Assembly: GCF_963678165.1 (NCBI RefSeq)
Contig: NZ_OY782755.1
Span: 868,001 to 932,000, forward strand
Source: an uncultured Acetobacteroides sp.
GTDB lineage: Bacteria > Bacteroidota > Bacteroidia > Bacteroidales > ZOR0009
Length of the DNA stretch: 64,000 nt
Direction of reading: 5' to 3'
Both the position numbers and the translations under genes were made by a program. The notes beneath the pieces are model-generated. The model was given only the letters and a program-made list of their open reading frames with translations. It had not been told where the DNA came from and searched no databases. Below are positions 35,538 to 45,086 of this stretch, piece by piece; position 1 is the first letter of the stretch; every line of letters starts with the position of its first letter.

Positions 35538-36239
35538 ATGAAACGAGAAGTTGCATACGTAGATTTTGGTCTTATCGATTACCAGGAGGCTTGGGATAAG
35601 CAGCGAGTTCTCTTTAACCAACTCCTCAACCGGAAAGTGCATCCTACGGAGGAGGGGCATGATTGCTTTATCCTATGTGAACATTCGCATGTTTACACTC
35701 TTGGGAAGAGTGGCGTAGATGCTAATCTTCTTATATCCGATGATTTTCTTCAAAAGATAGGGGCAACTTACTACAAAATTGATAGAGGAGGGGATATAAC
35801 CTATCATGGACCTGGGCAAATTGTTGGTTATCCAATAATAGATCTCGAAAAGTTCGAGGTATCGTTAAAGGATTATATCCACAAAATTGAGGATATGATT
35901 ATTCTTACAATTGCCGAATATGGAATTGTAGGAGAAAGGCTTGACGGTGCAACTGGAGTTTGGATAGATTCATGCATCCCCGGTAAAGCACGCAAGATAT
36001 GCGCCATTGGCGTTAAGGCTAGTCGTTTTATTACGATGCATGGTTTTGCCCTTAACGTCAATACTAACCTCGATTACTTTACCTACATAAATCCTTGCGG
36101 ATTTGTAGATAAAGGGGTGACCTCAATGGAAGTAGAGTTGGGGAGAACGTTGGATTTTGAAGAGGTGAAAAAAGTAACCGCTGAAAAATTCGAATCAGTA
36201 TTTAATGCAAATTTATATAATAGCGCGGAGGTAAAGTAG
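35538..36239 (+). CDS. lipB: Lipoyl(octanoyl) transferase
   Basis: Transfers octanoyl groups from acyl carrier protein to lipoyl domains, the step before LipA. It shows CEHSHVYTLGKSG, RGGDITYHGPGQIVGYPI and the catalytic-cysteine region INPCGFVDKGVTSM. 233 residues is normal. Direct operon partner of lipA (2 bp upstream) and contiguous with recJ (next codon). Confidence 0.95.
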   Translation: MKREVAYVDFGLIDYQEAWDKQRVLFNQLLNRKVHPTEEGHDCFILCEHSHVYTLGKSGVDANLLISDDFLQKIGATYYKIDRGGDITYHGPGQIVGYPIIDLEKFEVSLKDYIHKIEDMIILTIAEYGIVGERLDGATGVWIDSCIPGKARKICAIGVKASRFITMHGFALNVNTNLDYFTYINPCGFVDKGVTSMEVELGRTLDFEEVKKVTAEKFESVFNANLYNSAEVK

Positions 36240-37970
36240 ATGGTAAAATCTTGGGTTTTGAAGGAACAAGGCAATCCTGAAATTGTAGTTAATTTGGCTG
36301 CATCCTTGGGTATTGACTCTGTTTTAGCCAATCTACTTGTTCAGCGAGGGGTAACCAATTTCGACGATGCAAAAGCGTTTTTTCGTCCATCGTTAAGTGA
36401 CTTGCACGACCCGTTTTTGCTTGCTGATATGGATAAGGCGGTAGAGCGACTTCATTCAGCAATGTTCAACAATGAGCGAATACTTGTTTATGGCGATTAC
36501 GATGTAGATGGTACAACTGCAGTTGCTTTAATGTACTCGTTTCTTCGTGAAAGGTACCCTAATGTGTCGTATTACATACCCGATAGATATAGCGAAGGGT
36601 ATGGTGTTTCATTTAAGAGCATTGAGTATGCTGCTCAAAATGGGTATACCCTTTTTATAACTCTCGACTGTGGCATAAAGGCTGTAGAAAAAGTCGCTCA
36701 TGCTAAAACGTTGGGAATTGACTTTGTTATCTGCGATCACCACTTCCCCAGCGAGGTTATACCTGATGCTGTTGCTGTACTTGATCCAAAGCGAATCGAC
36801 TGCTCATACCCATTTGGTGATCTGTCAGGTTGCGGGGTTGGTTTTAAGCTACTTCAGGCATACTGCTTGAAGTATAATATTCCATTTTCGGAATTAGAGG
36901 TATTGCTCGATCTTGTGGCAGTGAGCATTGCTTCCGACATTGTCCCTGTGATTGGTGAAAATAGGGTGCTTGCCTATTTTGGATTAAAGCGGTTGAACGA
37001 AAAACCACGCTATGGGCTTAAATCAATTATTAAGCTTTCGGGACTTGATCATCACAGTATTGCAATTGACGATATCGTATTTAAGATAGGACCTCGAATC
37101 AACGCGGCTGGTCGCATGGAATCTGGTAAAACCGCGGTGGATTTGCTTACTGCACCCAACGAGGAGGTAGCAAAGGAGATTGCGGACATCATCAACGAAT
37201 GCAATAACGACCGTAAGAATGTCGATAGAACGATTACGCTTGATGCCTTTAATTTCATAGAAAGCAATCCTGAATTTGCCAAACGTAAAAGTACGGTGCT
37301 CTTTAATCCTACTTGGCATAAGGGGGTTGTAGGGATTGTAGCGTCTCGCTTAATAGAGACTTACTATAGACCTACTGTGGTGCTTACGCTGTCAAGCAAT
37401 GGCTTTGCTACAGGTTCGGCTCGAAGCGTTCCTGGTTTTGACCTTTACCAAGCAGTTGAGACATGTTCTGATTTACTTGAAAATTTTGGGGGACACATGT
37501 ATGCAGCAGGGCTAACGCTTAAGGTGGAGAATGTAGAGAAATTTTCTAAGCGGTTTGAGGAGGTGGTTAGCGCTATTATAAAGCCAGAAATGCTCGTGCC
37601 TCAAATTGAAATAGACTCGAAGTTAAACTTAGAGGAGATATCTCCTAAGTTCTACAGAATACTTAAGCAGTTTCAACCTTTTGGACCTGGAAATATGTCG
37701 CCTGTTTTTCTTACCGAAGAAGTGTACGATAATGGCGATGGTAGAAAAGTTGGTACAGGAGAAGAACACCTTAAGCTAGACTTAATTCAGGAGAATAATC
37801 CTTATAAGCCAATAGGAGCTATAGGTTTTGGACTTGCCAATCACTACGATAATATTAAGAATGGAATGGCGTTAAAGGTTTGCTATGCAATCGTGGAAAA
37901 CCATTTTAGGGGAGTTTCTACCATTCAACTCAGATTGAAGGATGTTAAGTTGCAGAGTGAGCCGCTTTAG
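36240..37970 (+). CDS. recJ: Single-stranded-DNA-specific exonuclease RecJ
   Basis: 5'-3' ssDNA exonuclease for mismatch and recombination repair. The DHH-family motifs are present in order: VYGDYDVDGTTAVALMYSF, TLDCGIKAV, CDHHFPSE, and LSGCGVGFKL, followed by the DHHA1 region FNPTWHKGVVGIVASRLIE with ENFGGHMYAAGL. 576 residues is the usual size. It starts at the codon directly after the lipB stop, so its translation is coupled to lipB. There is no functional link, only operon sharing. It converges with the HhH gene with only 4 bp between stop codons. Confidence 0.95.
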   Translation: MVKSWVLKEQGNPEIVVNLAASLGIDSVLANLLVQRGVTNFDDAKAFFRPSLSDLHDPFLLADMDKAVERLHSAMFNNERILVYGDYDVDGTTAVALMYSFLRERYPNVSYYIPDRYSEGYGVSFKSIEYAAQNGYTLFITLDCGIKAVEKVAHAKTLGIDFVICDHHFPSEVIPDAVAVLDPKRIDCSYPFGDLSGCGVGFKLLQAYCLKYNIPFSELEVLLDLVAVSIASDIVPVIGENRVLAYFGLKRLNEKPRYGLKSIIKLSGLDHHSIAIDDIVFKIGPRINAAGRMESGKTAVDLLTAPNEEVAKEIADIINECNNDRKNVDRTITLDAFNFIESNPEFAKRKSTVLFNPTWHKGVVGIVASRLIETYYRPTVVLTLSSNGFATGSARSVPGFDLYQAVETCSDLLENFGGHMYAAGLTLKVENVEKFSKRFEEVVSAIIKPEMLVPQIEIDSKLNLEEISPKFYRILKQFQPFGPGNMSPVFLTEEVYDNGDGRKVGTGEEHLKLDLIQENNPYKPIGAIGFGLANHYDNIKNGMALKVCYAIVENHFRGVSTIQLRLKDVKLQSEPL

Positions 37971-37974
37971 AACG

Positions 37975-39963
37975 TTACAAATCTAAGGTGGCTTGCAATC
38001 TTACATCTGTTTTCCTATTCCCGTTAATTTTATCTACTCCATCTCCTATGCTTGCTTTTGTTGATGAGTAAAATGTCTCTGCTATTTTCAACCACAGGCT
38101 AAGCTGCTTCCCTAGTTTTGCACGTAACATCAAATAGGTTCTGCTCCCTTTTTGGTGGAAAGAGGACGATGCGTACATTCCTGGTAGATCATTTTCGTAG
38201 CAGTAAAGGGCAACATCCCAAGTGGGAGCGTCGAAGGTTGCAAATCGAGTATAGAGCCTAATAGGCAATCTGTCAAAGTTGAATTGGAAGTCGGCATAGG
38301 TTAAATATCCCAGCTTTGAACTTTGTGATTCTGTAGCGTAGTAGCTAATGGCTCCGCTAAGTCTAAATTCAATCTTCTTATCGGGCACGTACCGCAGATT
38401 AGCATCACCCTTGTAACTTTTTACGCGTTCGGTAAGCGCATAATTGCCGCTTGGTTGAGGTATATCCATCTCCTTTGTCTTGTACCTAAACCTGATTCGA
38501 CTCTCGATAGACGATCCAATAATACCCGAAAGGCTTATGCCTGCTTCTGTTCCATCCGATGGCTTGCTTACCCGGTATTTTGGAGCAGGCGATTGGAACA
38601 TGTCAACATAGGCTAATACGGAATACTTATATCTTGGTGAAATTTTGATTCCGAGATATACCCCCTCTTCATTTGTGGCATTAGAACTTTCTCCAAAGGA
38701 GTTGTTGGATTTTATGGAAAATGATTTTGGGTATTTCCGATACGATGCTGTTAAAAGTGTTTGGTAGCTTAACTTGATGGTGGTCCCTATAAATGTTGCA
38801 ATGTTCTTGTTTTGATCAACAGCAACCTCGCCAAAAGTTGAGTATTTTCCCCACTTCCCGTAAAAATCGATACTCGCCCCCTGTTCACTGCTAGAAAGTG
38901 TGCTTACGTTAGTTTCTTTAGAAAAGAGATTTAGGCTGATGACGCTTTGCTTGTACGTATAAGAAACTCTTGATGCAAGCATTTGTTGCTGTACTGCAGA
39001 TCTACTTAGCAGCTCTTTCGAATTGCGGTGTAAGCCGCTTGTGGGTATTACAATTCCCAAAGAATCGGTAGTTGATGGGTGCCCGTCGAGCCATCTCTTT
39101 GATGCTGCTACTACTATTGAGATAGGCTTGTAGTTGACTTCTATAGCTGCACCTCTGTAGAAGTTAATCTCATCAAATGATTTGAACGTGTTGATGCTCG
39201 ACTTTCGCCTTAGCAGGGTAGGGTCGCTACTTTTACTGGTAGAAAAGCCCGACCAGGAAAGAAGCCCCTGACCTAGATTGATGCGATAATCGCCAACGAT
39301 TAATCGGCTTACATGCTTTATTGGCTCGACAGCCATAACGCTTCCTCCAAAGCTATCGAAATATGCTCTGTTGATAGTGGCACGTTCTCCTGCATCTTTC
39401 TCGGAGTGGATGTTGATGAAGATGCTTTTCCCAAGAGAAATGTTGCTGGCTAGTGCATATTGAGATTTTTTTCCTAAAAAGTGGGTGCTTGATGTATCAT
39501 TAAACCCTCTTGAATTTTGGATTGTGTAGCTGCTTCGAACCATATAGTTCGAGCGAATTTTCTGTAGATCGGCTAGGGTTATGTGCTTCTTTTCGGGAAT
39601 GGTTAAGGTGATGAATGGGACGATTAATTCCGATAGTTCTGTATCGAATCCGGGGACGTACTGCAGCTCATTAAGCGATTTGATCTCTCCATTTGCTGCA
39701 ACGTATTCTGTGATGCTCTCTATTTGAAAATCGGATAGCACCAGTAACTTTTCGAGATGTTGGGCTGTGGGTTGGTTGATGCAGATTGGGGTGGAACGAA
39801 GAGCCTCGAAATGGTTCGATAGCTCTTCGACATCAGAAGGGGAGTCTGTATTTATATTTAGCACGTATTCCACAATCTGCTTTACAGGGTCGTGGCTGGT
39901 AACTTGTGCTTGAGTGGTGGTGATAGAGGTTGAGAAGCAAATTAGGTAGAGGATTCTTCTCAT
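37975..39963 (-). CDS. Exported helix-hairpin-helix protein with predicted outer-membrane barrel
   Basis: 662 residues. A signal peptide (ILYLICFSTSITTTQAQ) precedes a ComEA-like HhH segment (about 60-110, LEKLLVLSDFQIESITEYVAANGEIKSLNELQYVPGF). The remaining 540 residues are beta-rich with alternating aromatic and polar residues and end in LQATLDL, fitting an outer-membrane barrel. Such proteins are widespread but uncharacterised in Bacteroidota; a DNA-uptake role is sometimes inferred from the HhH part only. Stop codons of this gene and recJ are 4 bp apart. Probably co-transcribed with the upstream barrel gene, 15 bp away. Confidence 0.75.
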   Translation of the reverse strand: MRRILYLICFSTSITTTQAQVTSHDPVKQIVEYVLNINTDSPSDVEELSNHFEALRSTPICINQPTAQHLEKLLVLSDFQIESITEYVAANGEIKSLNELQYVPGFDTELSELIVPFITLTIPEKKHITLADLQKIRSNYMVRSSYTIQNSRGFNDTSSTHFLGKKSQYALASNISLGKSIFINIHSEKDAGERATINRAYFDSFGGSVMAVEPIKHVSRLIVGDYRINLGQGLLSWSGFSTSKSSDPTLLRRKSSINTFKSFDEINFYRGAAIEVNYKPISIVVAASKRWLDGHPSTTDSLGIVIPTSGLHRNSKELLSRSAVQQQMLASRVSYTYKQSVISLNLFSKETNVSTLSSSEQGASIDFYGKWGKYSTFGEVAVDQNKNIATFIGTTIKLSYQTLLTASYRKYPKSFSIKSNNSFGESSNATNEEGVYLGIKISPRYKYSVLAYVDMFQSPAPKYRVSKPSDGTEAGISLSGIIGSSIESRIRFRYKTKEMDIPQPSGNYALTERVKSYKGDANLRYVPDKKIEFRLSGAISYYATESQSSKLGYLTYADFQFNFDRLPIRLYTRFATFDAPTWDVALYCYENDLPGMYASSSFHQKGSRTYLMLRAKLGKQLSLWLKIAETFYSSTKASIGDGVDKINGNRKTDVRLQATLDL

Positions 39964-39978
39964 TTATGTGTTATTCGT

Positions 39979-40845
39979 TTATTTAGTTTTTCTGTTGAAC
40001 CATATTGTTGTGGAGGCTTGTGGTGAGTAGCCTAATGTTTGATGCTTGGACACCGAGATGTCGAATGTAAGAAAGTTGGTTGTGTAGCCAAATCCAAAGC
40101 TTAGCAGGTTTGGAGAAGACCGAAATCCTGCCCGAGCGCAAAGCCCTTTATATATACTCCATTCGAAACCTGAATGAAATGCGAGTTTTTGTTCAAGCGG
40201 TTTATCAATATCCGAAAAAAGAGTAATGCCAAATGGTGATAGGTACGATATGCCAAGAACAAGCGCCGAGGGGAGCGTTTCCTTTACCTCTTTCCCAATC
40301 TTCTCGTGCGTAGGATTTTTTACGTGGGCTCCAAGCGTAATGCGGTTGGATATTTGTGCGTTGATGCCGAATTCGCCAGTAAATGCTGCAACAGAACCAT
40401 ATCCATCAGCAACCTGAATGAAGTTGTAGCATATCTTTCCACCGACACTGATGCTTTTCCATATGTTCTTGCCAACGATAAGTGCAGCGTTTCCTTGGTT
40501 GTAGGAGGTTATACCATAGCGCGACAGGAAGAACCCTGCGTTTAGATGCTTTGAGGCGTACGACAAGCCAACGCTCGAAAGGTTTAGCTCTTTAATAAGG
40601 TATGAGTTCTCGTAGTATACCCCAGCGGTGTATTGGTTTGTTTGGCGGGCTATGTTGGCGGGATTGTTAAGCGACGACCAAAAGTCGGTTAGCGTTACAT
40701 AAGCGGAGCCAAGTGCGGTCGAGCGACTTCCGTAGGGGCTAACTTCGGTGAGGATTTGACCTTTTACTGGTAATGGAAAGAAGAAAGGGATGGCTACCGA
40801 AATAATCAGCATGCTAATTTTCGATATGCCACCCCTTGTATGCAT
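39979..40845 (-). CDS. Predicted outer-membrane beta-barrel protein (PorV/FadL-like)
   Basis: 288 residues. A signal peptide (residues 9-29, ISMLIISVAIPFFFPLPVKG) is followed by PYGSRSTALGSAYVTLTDFWSSLNNPANIA, a pattern of the PorV/PorQ and FadL-like families, and beta-rich segments to the end. Function unknown. 15 bp upstream of the HhH/barrel gene and likely the same operon. It begins 6 bp after the purE stop region on the same strand. Confidence 0.75.
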   Translation of the reverse strand: MHTRGGISKISMLIISVAIPFFFPLPVKGQILTEVSPYGSRSTALGSAYVTLTDFWSSLNNPANIARQTNQYTAGVYYENSYLIKELNLSSVGLSYASKHLNAGFFLSRYGITSYNQGNAALIVGKNIWKSISVGGKICYNFIQVADGYGSVAAFTGEFGINAQISNRITLGAHVKNPTHEKIGKEVKETLPSALVLGISYLSPFGITLFSDIDKPLEQKLAFHSGFEWSIYKGLCARAGFRSSPNLLSFGFGYTTNFLTFDISVSKHQTLGYSPQASTTIWFNRKTK

Positions 40846-40851
40846 TTGCTG

Positions 40852-41364
40852 TTAATTCGTTTTGTAGTCGTATTTTACTTTGGCAAGCTCGTTGTTGGCA
40901 GAACTTATTTTGTTTGCTAAATCTGCCTTGAAAACTTTAATTTTTTCAAAAATGGAGGCATCTCCTGTGCCAATAATCTGAGCGGCAAGTATGGCTGCGT
41001 TCTTAGCCCCGTCAAGAGCTACGGTTGCAACGGGAATGCCTGAGGGCATTTGAAGGATTGAGAGTATAGAGTCCCAGCCGTCTATGGAGTTGGAGGATTT
41101 GATGGGAACCCCAACTACTGGAAGCGGCGTGAGGGCTGCAATAACCCCTGGAAGATGAGCTGCGCCACCGGCACCTGCAATAACAACCTTTACGCCTCGG
41201 GTGTGGGCATTCTTGGCGAAGTCTAGTACCATCTCGGGTACGCGATGTGCTGATAATGCATTTATTTCGAACGGGATTTGCATTTCGTTTAGGAACTTTG
41301 CTGCTTCTTCCATAATCTTAAGGTCGGAAGTGCTCCCCATGATGATGCTTACTTTTGGTTGCAT
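40852..41364 (-). CDS. purE: N5-carboxyaminoimidazole ribonucleotide mutase
   Basis: Carboxylation step of purine biosynthesis. Motifs: SIIMGSTSDLKIMEEAA at the N-terminus, ALSAHRVPEMVLDFA, GAGGAAHLPGVIAA, and VVGVPIKSS. 170 residues matches class I PurE. It stands first in a - strand unit with the barrel genes downstream. Divergent from hpt, another purine gene; the 77-bp gap probably holds both promoters. Confidence 0.95.
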   Translation of the reverse strand: MQPKVSIIMGSTSDLKIMEEAAKFLNEMQIPFEINALSAHRVPEMVLDFAKNAHTRGVKVVIAGAGGAAHLPGVIAALTPLPVVGVPIKSSNSIDGWDSILSILQMPSGIPVATVALDGAKNAAILAAQIIGTGDASIFEKIKVFKADLANKISSANNELAKVKYDYKTN

Positions 41365-41441
41365 AGCGCGCTCAATCTTTTAAATTGAAATTAAACAATT
41401 ATTCTTACTTTCGCAAGATACTTAAAATTTCTACTCTCCTT

Positions 41442-41981
41442 ATGGAACGTATTAAACTTCACGATAAAGTTTTTGAGGTGTCAATCCCATCGGATCGAAT
41501 TCAAGAGGCTGTTAGGAATGTTGCAAACCAGATTAATAGTGAGTATACCGATGCCGATTGCCCCATCTTTCTAAGCGTCTTAAATGGCTCGTTTATGTTT
41601 GCGGCTGACCTGATTAAGAACATCAACTTTCAATGCGAAATATCGTTTACCAAGCTGGCTTCGTACAATGGAACGTCATCTACCGGTAAGGTGAACGAGC
41701 TGATTGGGCTAACGAAGAGCCTTAAAGATAGGGTCGTGATTATTGTTGAAGATATTATCGATACAGGAACTACCCTAGAGAAATTGCTGGAGGTGGTAGG
41801 CGCTCAGGAGCCTAGAGAGGTGAAAATTGCAACGTTCCTCTTTAAGCCCGATGCCTATAAGAAGGATCTGAAAATAGACTATGTGGCGATGGAGATCCCC
41901 AACGATTTTATCGTAGGGTATGGGCTGGACTACCAAGAGTTGGGTAGGAACTACAAGAGCATTTACACGGTAGTAGAATAG
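41442..41981 (+). CDS. hpt: Hypoxanthine phosphoribosyltransferase
   Basis: Salvages hypoxanthine (and often guanine) with PRPP. The PRPP loop is VVIIVEDIIDTGTTLEKL, with the LNGSFMFAADLI motif and IDYVAMEIPNDFIVGYGLDY near the C-terminus. I take ATG 41442 (MERIKLHDK), giving 179 residues, rather than 41385, which adds a stretch with no family similarity and lies in the promoter region. Divergent from purE, fitting a shared purine control. Confidence 0.94.
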   Translation: MERIKLHDKVFEVSIPSDRIQEAVRNVANQINSEYTDADCPIFLSVLNGSFMFAADLIKNINFQCEISFTKLASYNGTSSTGKVNELIGLTKSLKDRVVIIVEDIIDTGTTLEKLLEVVGAQEPREVKIATFLFKPDAYKKDLKIDYVAMEIPNDFIVGYGLDYQELGRNYKSIYTVVE

Positions 41982-42006
41982 TCAAACTTAAGCTCGCTTT
42001 TTAATC

Positions 42007-42585
42007 ATGCTAAATGTTGTCCTATTTGGAGCTCCTGGTGCCGGTAAGGGTACGCAGGCAGACCTGCTTGCAAAAGAGTTTGGGTTGATCCACCTGTCTA
42101 CCGGTGATATGCTCCGCGAGGAGATCGCCAAGGGGACGGAGCTGGGGATGCGCGCAAAAAGCATCGAGGGCGGGAATTTTGCCCCCGACGAGGTGGTGAT
42201 TACGCTGCTTGAGAACGCGGTTCGGGAGAATAGGCATGGTAACGGCTTCGTTTTCGACGGATTTCCGCGTACCATTGCTCAGGTGGATGTGCTGGATGTC
42301 ATTCTTGCATCGGTAGGCTCGTCGGTAACCATGATGGTGTCGCTTGATGTTGCCGAGAGCGAGCTGGTGCAGCGCCTGCTGAAGCGCGGCGAGGAGAGCC
42401 ATCGGCTGGACGACCGAAACATCGATATCATAAAAAAGCGTATTGGAATCTACCACGAGCGAACCGAGGCCGTAATGGACCTCTACAAACTTGCCGGGAA
42501 GTACCACGCGGTGGACGGCATCGGAACCCTCGACGAGATCCTTAACAGGATTAAGGAGCAGGTAGGTGTGGCCGCCTCGAAATGA
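42007..42585 (+). CDS. adk: Adenylate kinase, short form
   Basis: Equilibrates AMP, ADP and ATP. P-loop GAPGAGKGTQADLL at the N-terminus, LSTGDMLREEI, FDGFPRTIAQVDVL, and the short lid around LVQRLLKRGEESHRLDDRN. At 192 residues it has the short-lid form without zinc ligands. It lies 25 bp after hpt and before obgE, and may be expressed with them. Confidence 0.95.
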   Translation: MLNVVLFGAPGAGKGTQADLLAKEFGLIHLSTGDMLREEIAKGTELGMRAKSIEGGNFAPDEVVITLLENAVRENRHGNGFVFDGFPRTIAQVDVLDVILASVGSSVTMMVSLDVAESELVQRLLKRGEESHRLDDRNIDIIKKRIGIYHERTEAVMDLYKLAGKYHAVDGIGTLDEILNRIKEQVGVAASK

Positions 42586-42613
42586 CGGGGTTAGCTGCTA
42601 AATTTATTATTCG

Positions 42614-42621
42614 TACCTTTG
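42614..42621 (+). promoter_or_regulatory. -7 promoter element of obgE
   Basis: TACCTTTG, 26 bp before the obgE start codon, matches the TAnnTTTG element. It indicates that obgE can be transcribed separately from adk. Confidence 0.55.
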
Positions 42622-42647
42622 CCGTTCAGTTTCCGAAAAAATAGCAC

Positions 42648-43637
42648 ATGCAATCTAACTTTGTAGATTACGTTAAGGTCTTTCTGCGCTCTGGTAATGG
42701 TGGCGCTGGTTCTTCGCACTTTCGTCGCGAGAAGTTTGTTGAGTTTGGTGGTCCCGATGGCGGCGATGGCGGCATTGGGGGGAGCATCATCCTTCGTGGT
42801 AGCCATCAGCACTGGACGCTTATCCACCTAAAGTACCGCAAGCACATCATTGCCGATAATGGCGATTGCGGCCACGGGCAGCGCCGTAGCGGTAAGGCCG
42901 GCACCGATGTGATTCTTGAGGTGCCGCTTGGCACTATTGCCAGGGATGCCGAAACCGGCGAGGTGCTCCTTGAGGTAACCGAAGATGGCGAGGAGAAGGT
43001 GCTTGCCCCAGGCGGGATAGGCGGCTTAGGGAACTGGCATTTTAGAACGGCAACTAACCAGGCGCCCCGCTACTCGCAACCCGGTATGCCGGGAATCGAA
43101 GGCTGGTTTATCCTTGAACTTAAGATTCTGGCCGATGTGGGGCTCGTTGGATTCCCCAATGCCGGAAAGTCGACGCTGCTTTCGGCAATATCAGCGGCGC
43201 GGCCTAAGATTGCCGACTACGCCTTTACCACCTTGGAACCCAACATCGGAATTGTGGAGTACCGCGACGGCAAGTCGTTTGTGATGGCCGATATTCCGGG
43301 GATCATCGAGGGGGCCCACGAGGGGCGCGGCCTTGGGCTTCGCTTCCTGCGCCACATCGAGCGGAACTCCATGCTCCTTTACATGGTGCCTGCCGACAGT
43401 AAGAACATCCACGAGGAGTACAACGTGCTGGTAAACGAGCTGAAGATGTACAACCCCGAGCTGCTCGACAAGAAGCGCATCCTGGCCATCACCAAGTCGG
43501 ATATGCTCGACGAAGAGCTGATGGCGGAGATCGAAGGCGATCTGCCCAACATCCCACATGTCTTTATCAGTTCGGTGGTGGGGTACCACCTGATGGAGCT
43601 GAAGGATATGATCTGGAAACAACTTAACAACGAGTAG
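42648..43637 (+). CDS. obgE: GTPase Obg/CgtA
   Basis: Essential ribosome-associated GTPase. The glycine-rich Obg fold occupies about 1-158 ([29 protein letters not shown]), then the GTPase domain with [35 protein letters not shown] and the TKSD motif. At 329 residues it has no long C-terminal OCT domain, as is common in Bacteroidota. Followed 5 bp later by a PAP2 phosphatase gene, probably the same transcript. Confidence 0.96.
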   Translation: MQSNFVDYVKVFLRSGNGGAGSSHFRREKFVEFGGPDGGDGGIGGSIILRGSHQHWTLIHLKYRKHIIADNGDCGHGQRRSGKAGTDVILEVPLGTIARDAETGEVLLEVTEDGEEKVLAPGGIGGLGNWHFRTATNQAPRYSQPGMPGIEGWFILELKILADVGLVGFPNAGKSTLLSAISAARPKIADYAFTTLEPNIGIVEYRDGKSFVMADIPGIIEGAHEGRGLGLRFLRHIERNSMLLYMVPADSKNIHEEYNVLVNELKMYNPELLDKKRILAITKSDMLDEELMAEIEGDLPNIPHVFISSVVGYHLMELKDMIWKQLNNE

Positions 43638-43641
43638 CGCT

Positions 43642-44232
43642 ATGGGCTGGCTTTTAGAGATCGATACGCAAATTCTTTACTTCATAAACGGGCTAAACTG
43701 CCCTTTCTTGGACGGGGTGATGTGGCAGCTCTCGAAGCCGCTGGTTTCGCTGCCGATGTACGCCTACATTATCTACCTGCTGTATAAGGGTGAGGGAAAG
43801 AACCTGTGGCGCCCGCTGCTGGCCATCGCGCTGGTTGTCCTGCTCGCTGATAGGATTTCGGTGGAGTGCTTTAAGGATGTGGTTTGCCGCCTCCGCCCAA
43901 GCCATACGCCAGGAATCATGGAAAACCTTCACTACTACATCAAGGCTAACGGCGATGCCTACCATGGCGGCTCGTACGGTTTCGTGTCGTCGCATGCGGC
44001 CAACACCTTTGGGGTGGCGGTTTTTATTGCCCTTTACGCCCGGCGCAGGGCTGTTACCGCCATTGCCCTATCGTGGGCGGCGGTGGTGTCGCTTAGCCGG
44101 ATTTACCTCGGCGTTCACTTTCCTACCGATATCTTCGCCGGTGGCGCGCTCGGCGCCCTAATCGGGTGGCTGTGCTACTACGGCTACCAGCGCCTGGCGC
44201 AGAAGTTCGGCTGGGGAGGCGTTGCGCGGTAG
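43642..44232 (+). CDS. PAP2-superfamily membrane phosphatase
   Basis: 196 residues with about five membrane helices. The three PAP2 signatures are present: KDVVCRLRPSHT, GFVSSHAANTFG and SRIYLGVHFPTDIFAG. Members dephosphorylate lipid phosphates such as phosphatidate or undecaprenyl pyrophosphate; the exact substrate is unknown. It begins 4 bp after obgE. Array E starts within about 15 bp of the stop codon. Confidence 0.92.
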   Translation: MGWLLEIDTQILYFINGLNCPFLDGVMWQLSKPLVSLPMYAYIIYLLYKGEGKNLWRPLLAIALVVLLADRISVECFKDVVCRLRPSHTPGIMENLHYYIKANGDAYHGGSYGFVSSHAANTFGVAVFIALYARRRAVTAIALSWAAVVSLSRIYLGVHFPTDIFAGGALGALIGWLCYYGYQRLAQKFGWGGVAR

Positions 44233-44244
44233 CCTGCGGCGCTT

Positions 44245-44885
44245 CGACACGGTTTTCGAACTCCTCCGACGCGGTCCTGAACCCCGTCGGATACGTTGCA
44301 CAACCCCGTCGGACACGTTCCGAACCACCTCAGATACGTTGGATAACCCCGTCGGATACGTCCAACGACGCATCGATGCGGTTCCGAACCCCTCCATATA
44401 CGTTGCACAACCCCATCGGATACGTTCCGAACCACCCCAGATACGTTGGATAACCCCTCCGTATACGTTCAACGACGCGGCGATGCGGTTCCGAACCCCG
44501 TCGGATACGTTGTACAACCCCTCGGGATACGTTCCGAACCCCTCCATATACGTTGCATAACCCTTCCGGATACGTTGCACAACCCCATCGGATACGTTCC
44601 GAACCACCCCAGATACGTTGGATAACCCCTCCGTATACGTTCAACGACGCGGCGATGCGGTTCCGAACCCCGTCGGATACGTTGTACAACCCCTCGGGAT
44701 ACGTTCCGAACCCATCCATATACGTTGCATAACCCCTCCGGATACGTTCCGAACCCCTCCATATACGTTGCATAACCTCTCCGAATACGTTGCACAACCC
44801 CATCGGATACGTTCCGAACCACCTCAGATACGTTGGATAACCCCTCCGTATACGTTCAACGACGCGGCGACCCATTTTCGAACCC
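44245..44885. repeat. Tandem array E, 21-22 bp palindromic unit, about 29 copies
   Basis: ACGTT (or GCGGT) begins a unit every 20-22 bp from 44249 to 44852, averaging 21.5 bp. Each unit has a small palindrome: GTTCCGAAC, GTTGCACAAC, GTTGGATAAC, GTTGTACAAC or GTTGCATAAC. Units with the 9-bp palindrome advance by 21 bp and those with the 10-bp palindrome by 22 bp, so the 12 bp outside is constant. Some copies carry CAACGACGCGG in place of the palindrome. A block of eight units from 44400 is repeated at 44572 (offset 172 bp). It lies between the PAP2 gene and the GH57 gene. The shifting frame argues against a protein. Confidence 0.9.
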
Positions 44886-45086
44886 CATCCGACCACCGCC
44901 AGCTTACATTAGCGGCAAAGGCATAAGGGACAGACTATTTAACGAATGGCTGCTGGCGGTTTCTGGTATTTAACGCTGCCAGCTACCCCTGTTCGGTGGG
45001 GTTTTCATAATTTGTTGCCGCTTACTGGAGCGGCTTGTTGGCACGTAGGGGATGCAAATTACAATCGAAGGTCTAATTGTTTTGCG
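44886..45086. other. Leader region before the GH57 gene
   Basis: About 200 bp without a family-like coding sequence. A TAATTGTTTTGCG stretch lies directly before the ATG at 45087, near a -7-like element. An in-frame ATG at 44946 exists but its 47 extra residues lack GH57 similarity. Confidence 0.4.

Noticed and set aside
44330..44896. Long - strand frame (188 residues) through array E
   Set aside because: Units of 20-22 bp shift the phase continually, and several other frames are open too. A protein-coding repeat would keep multiples of three.
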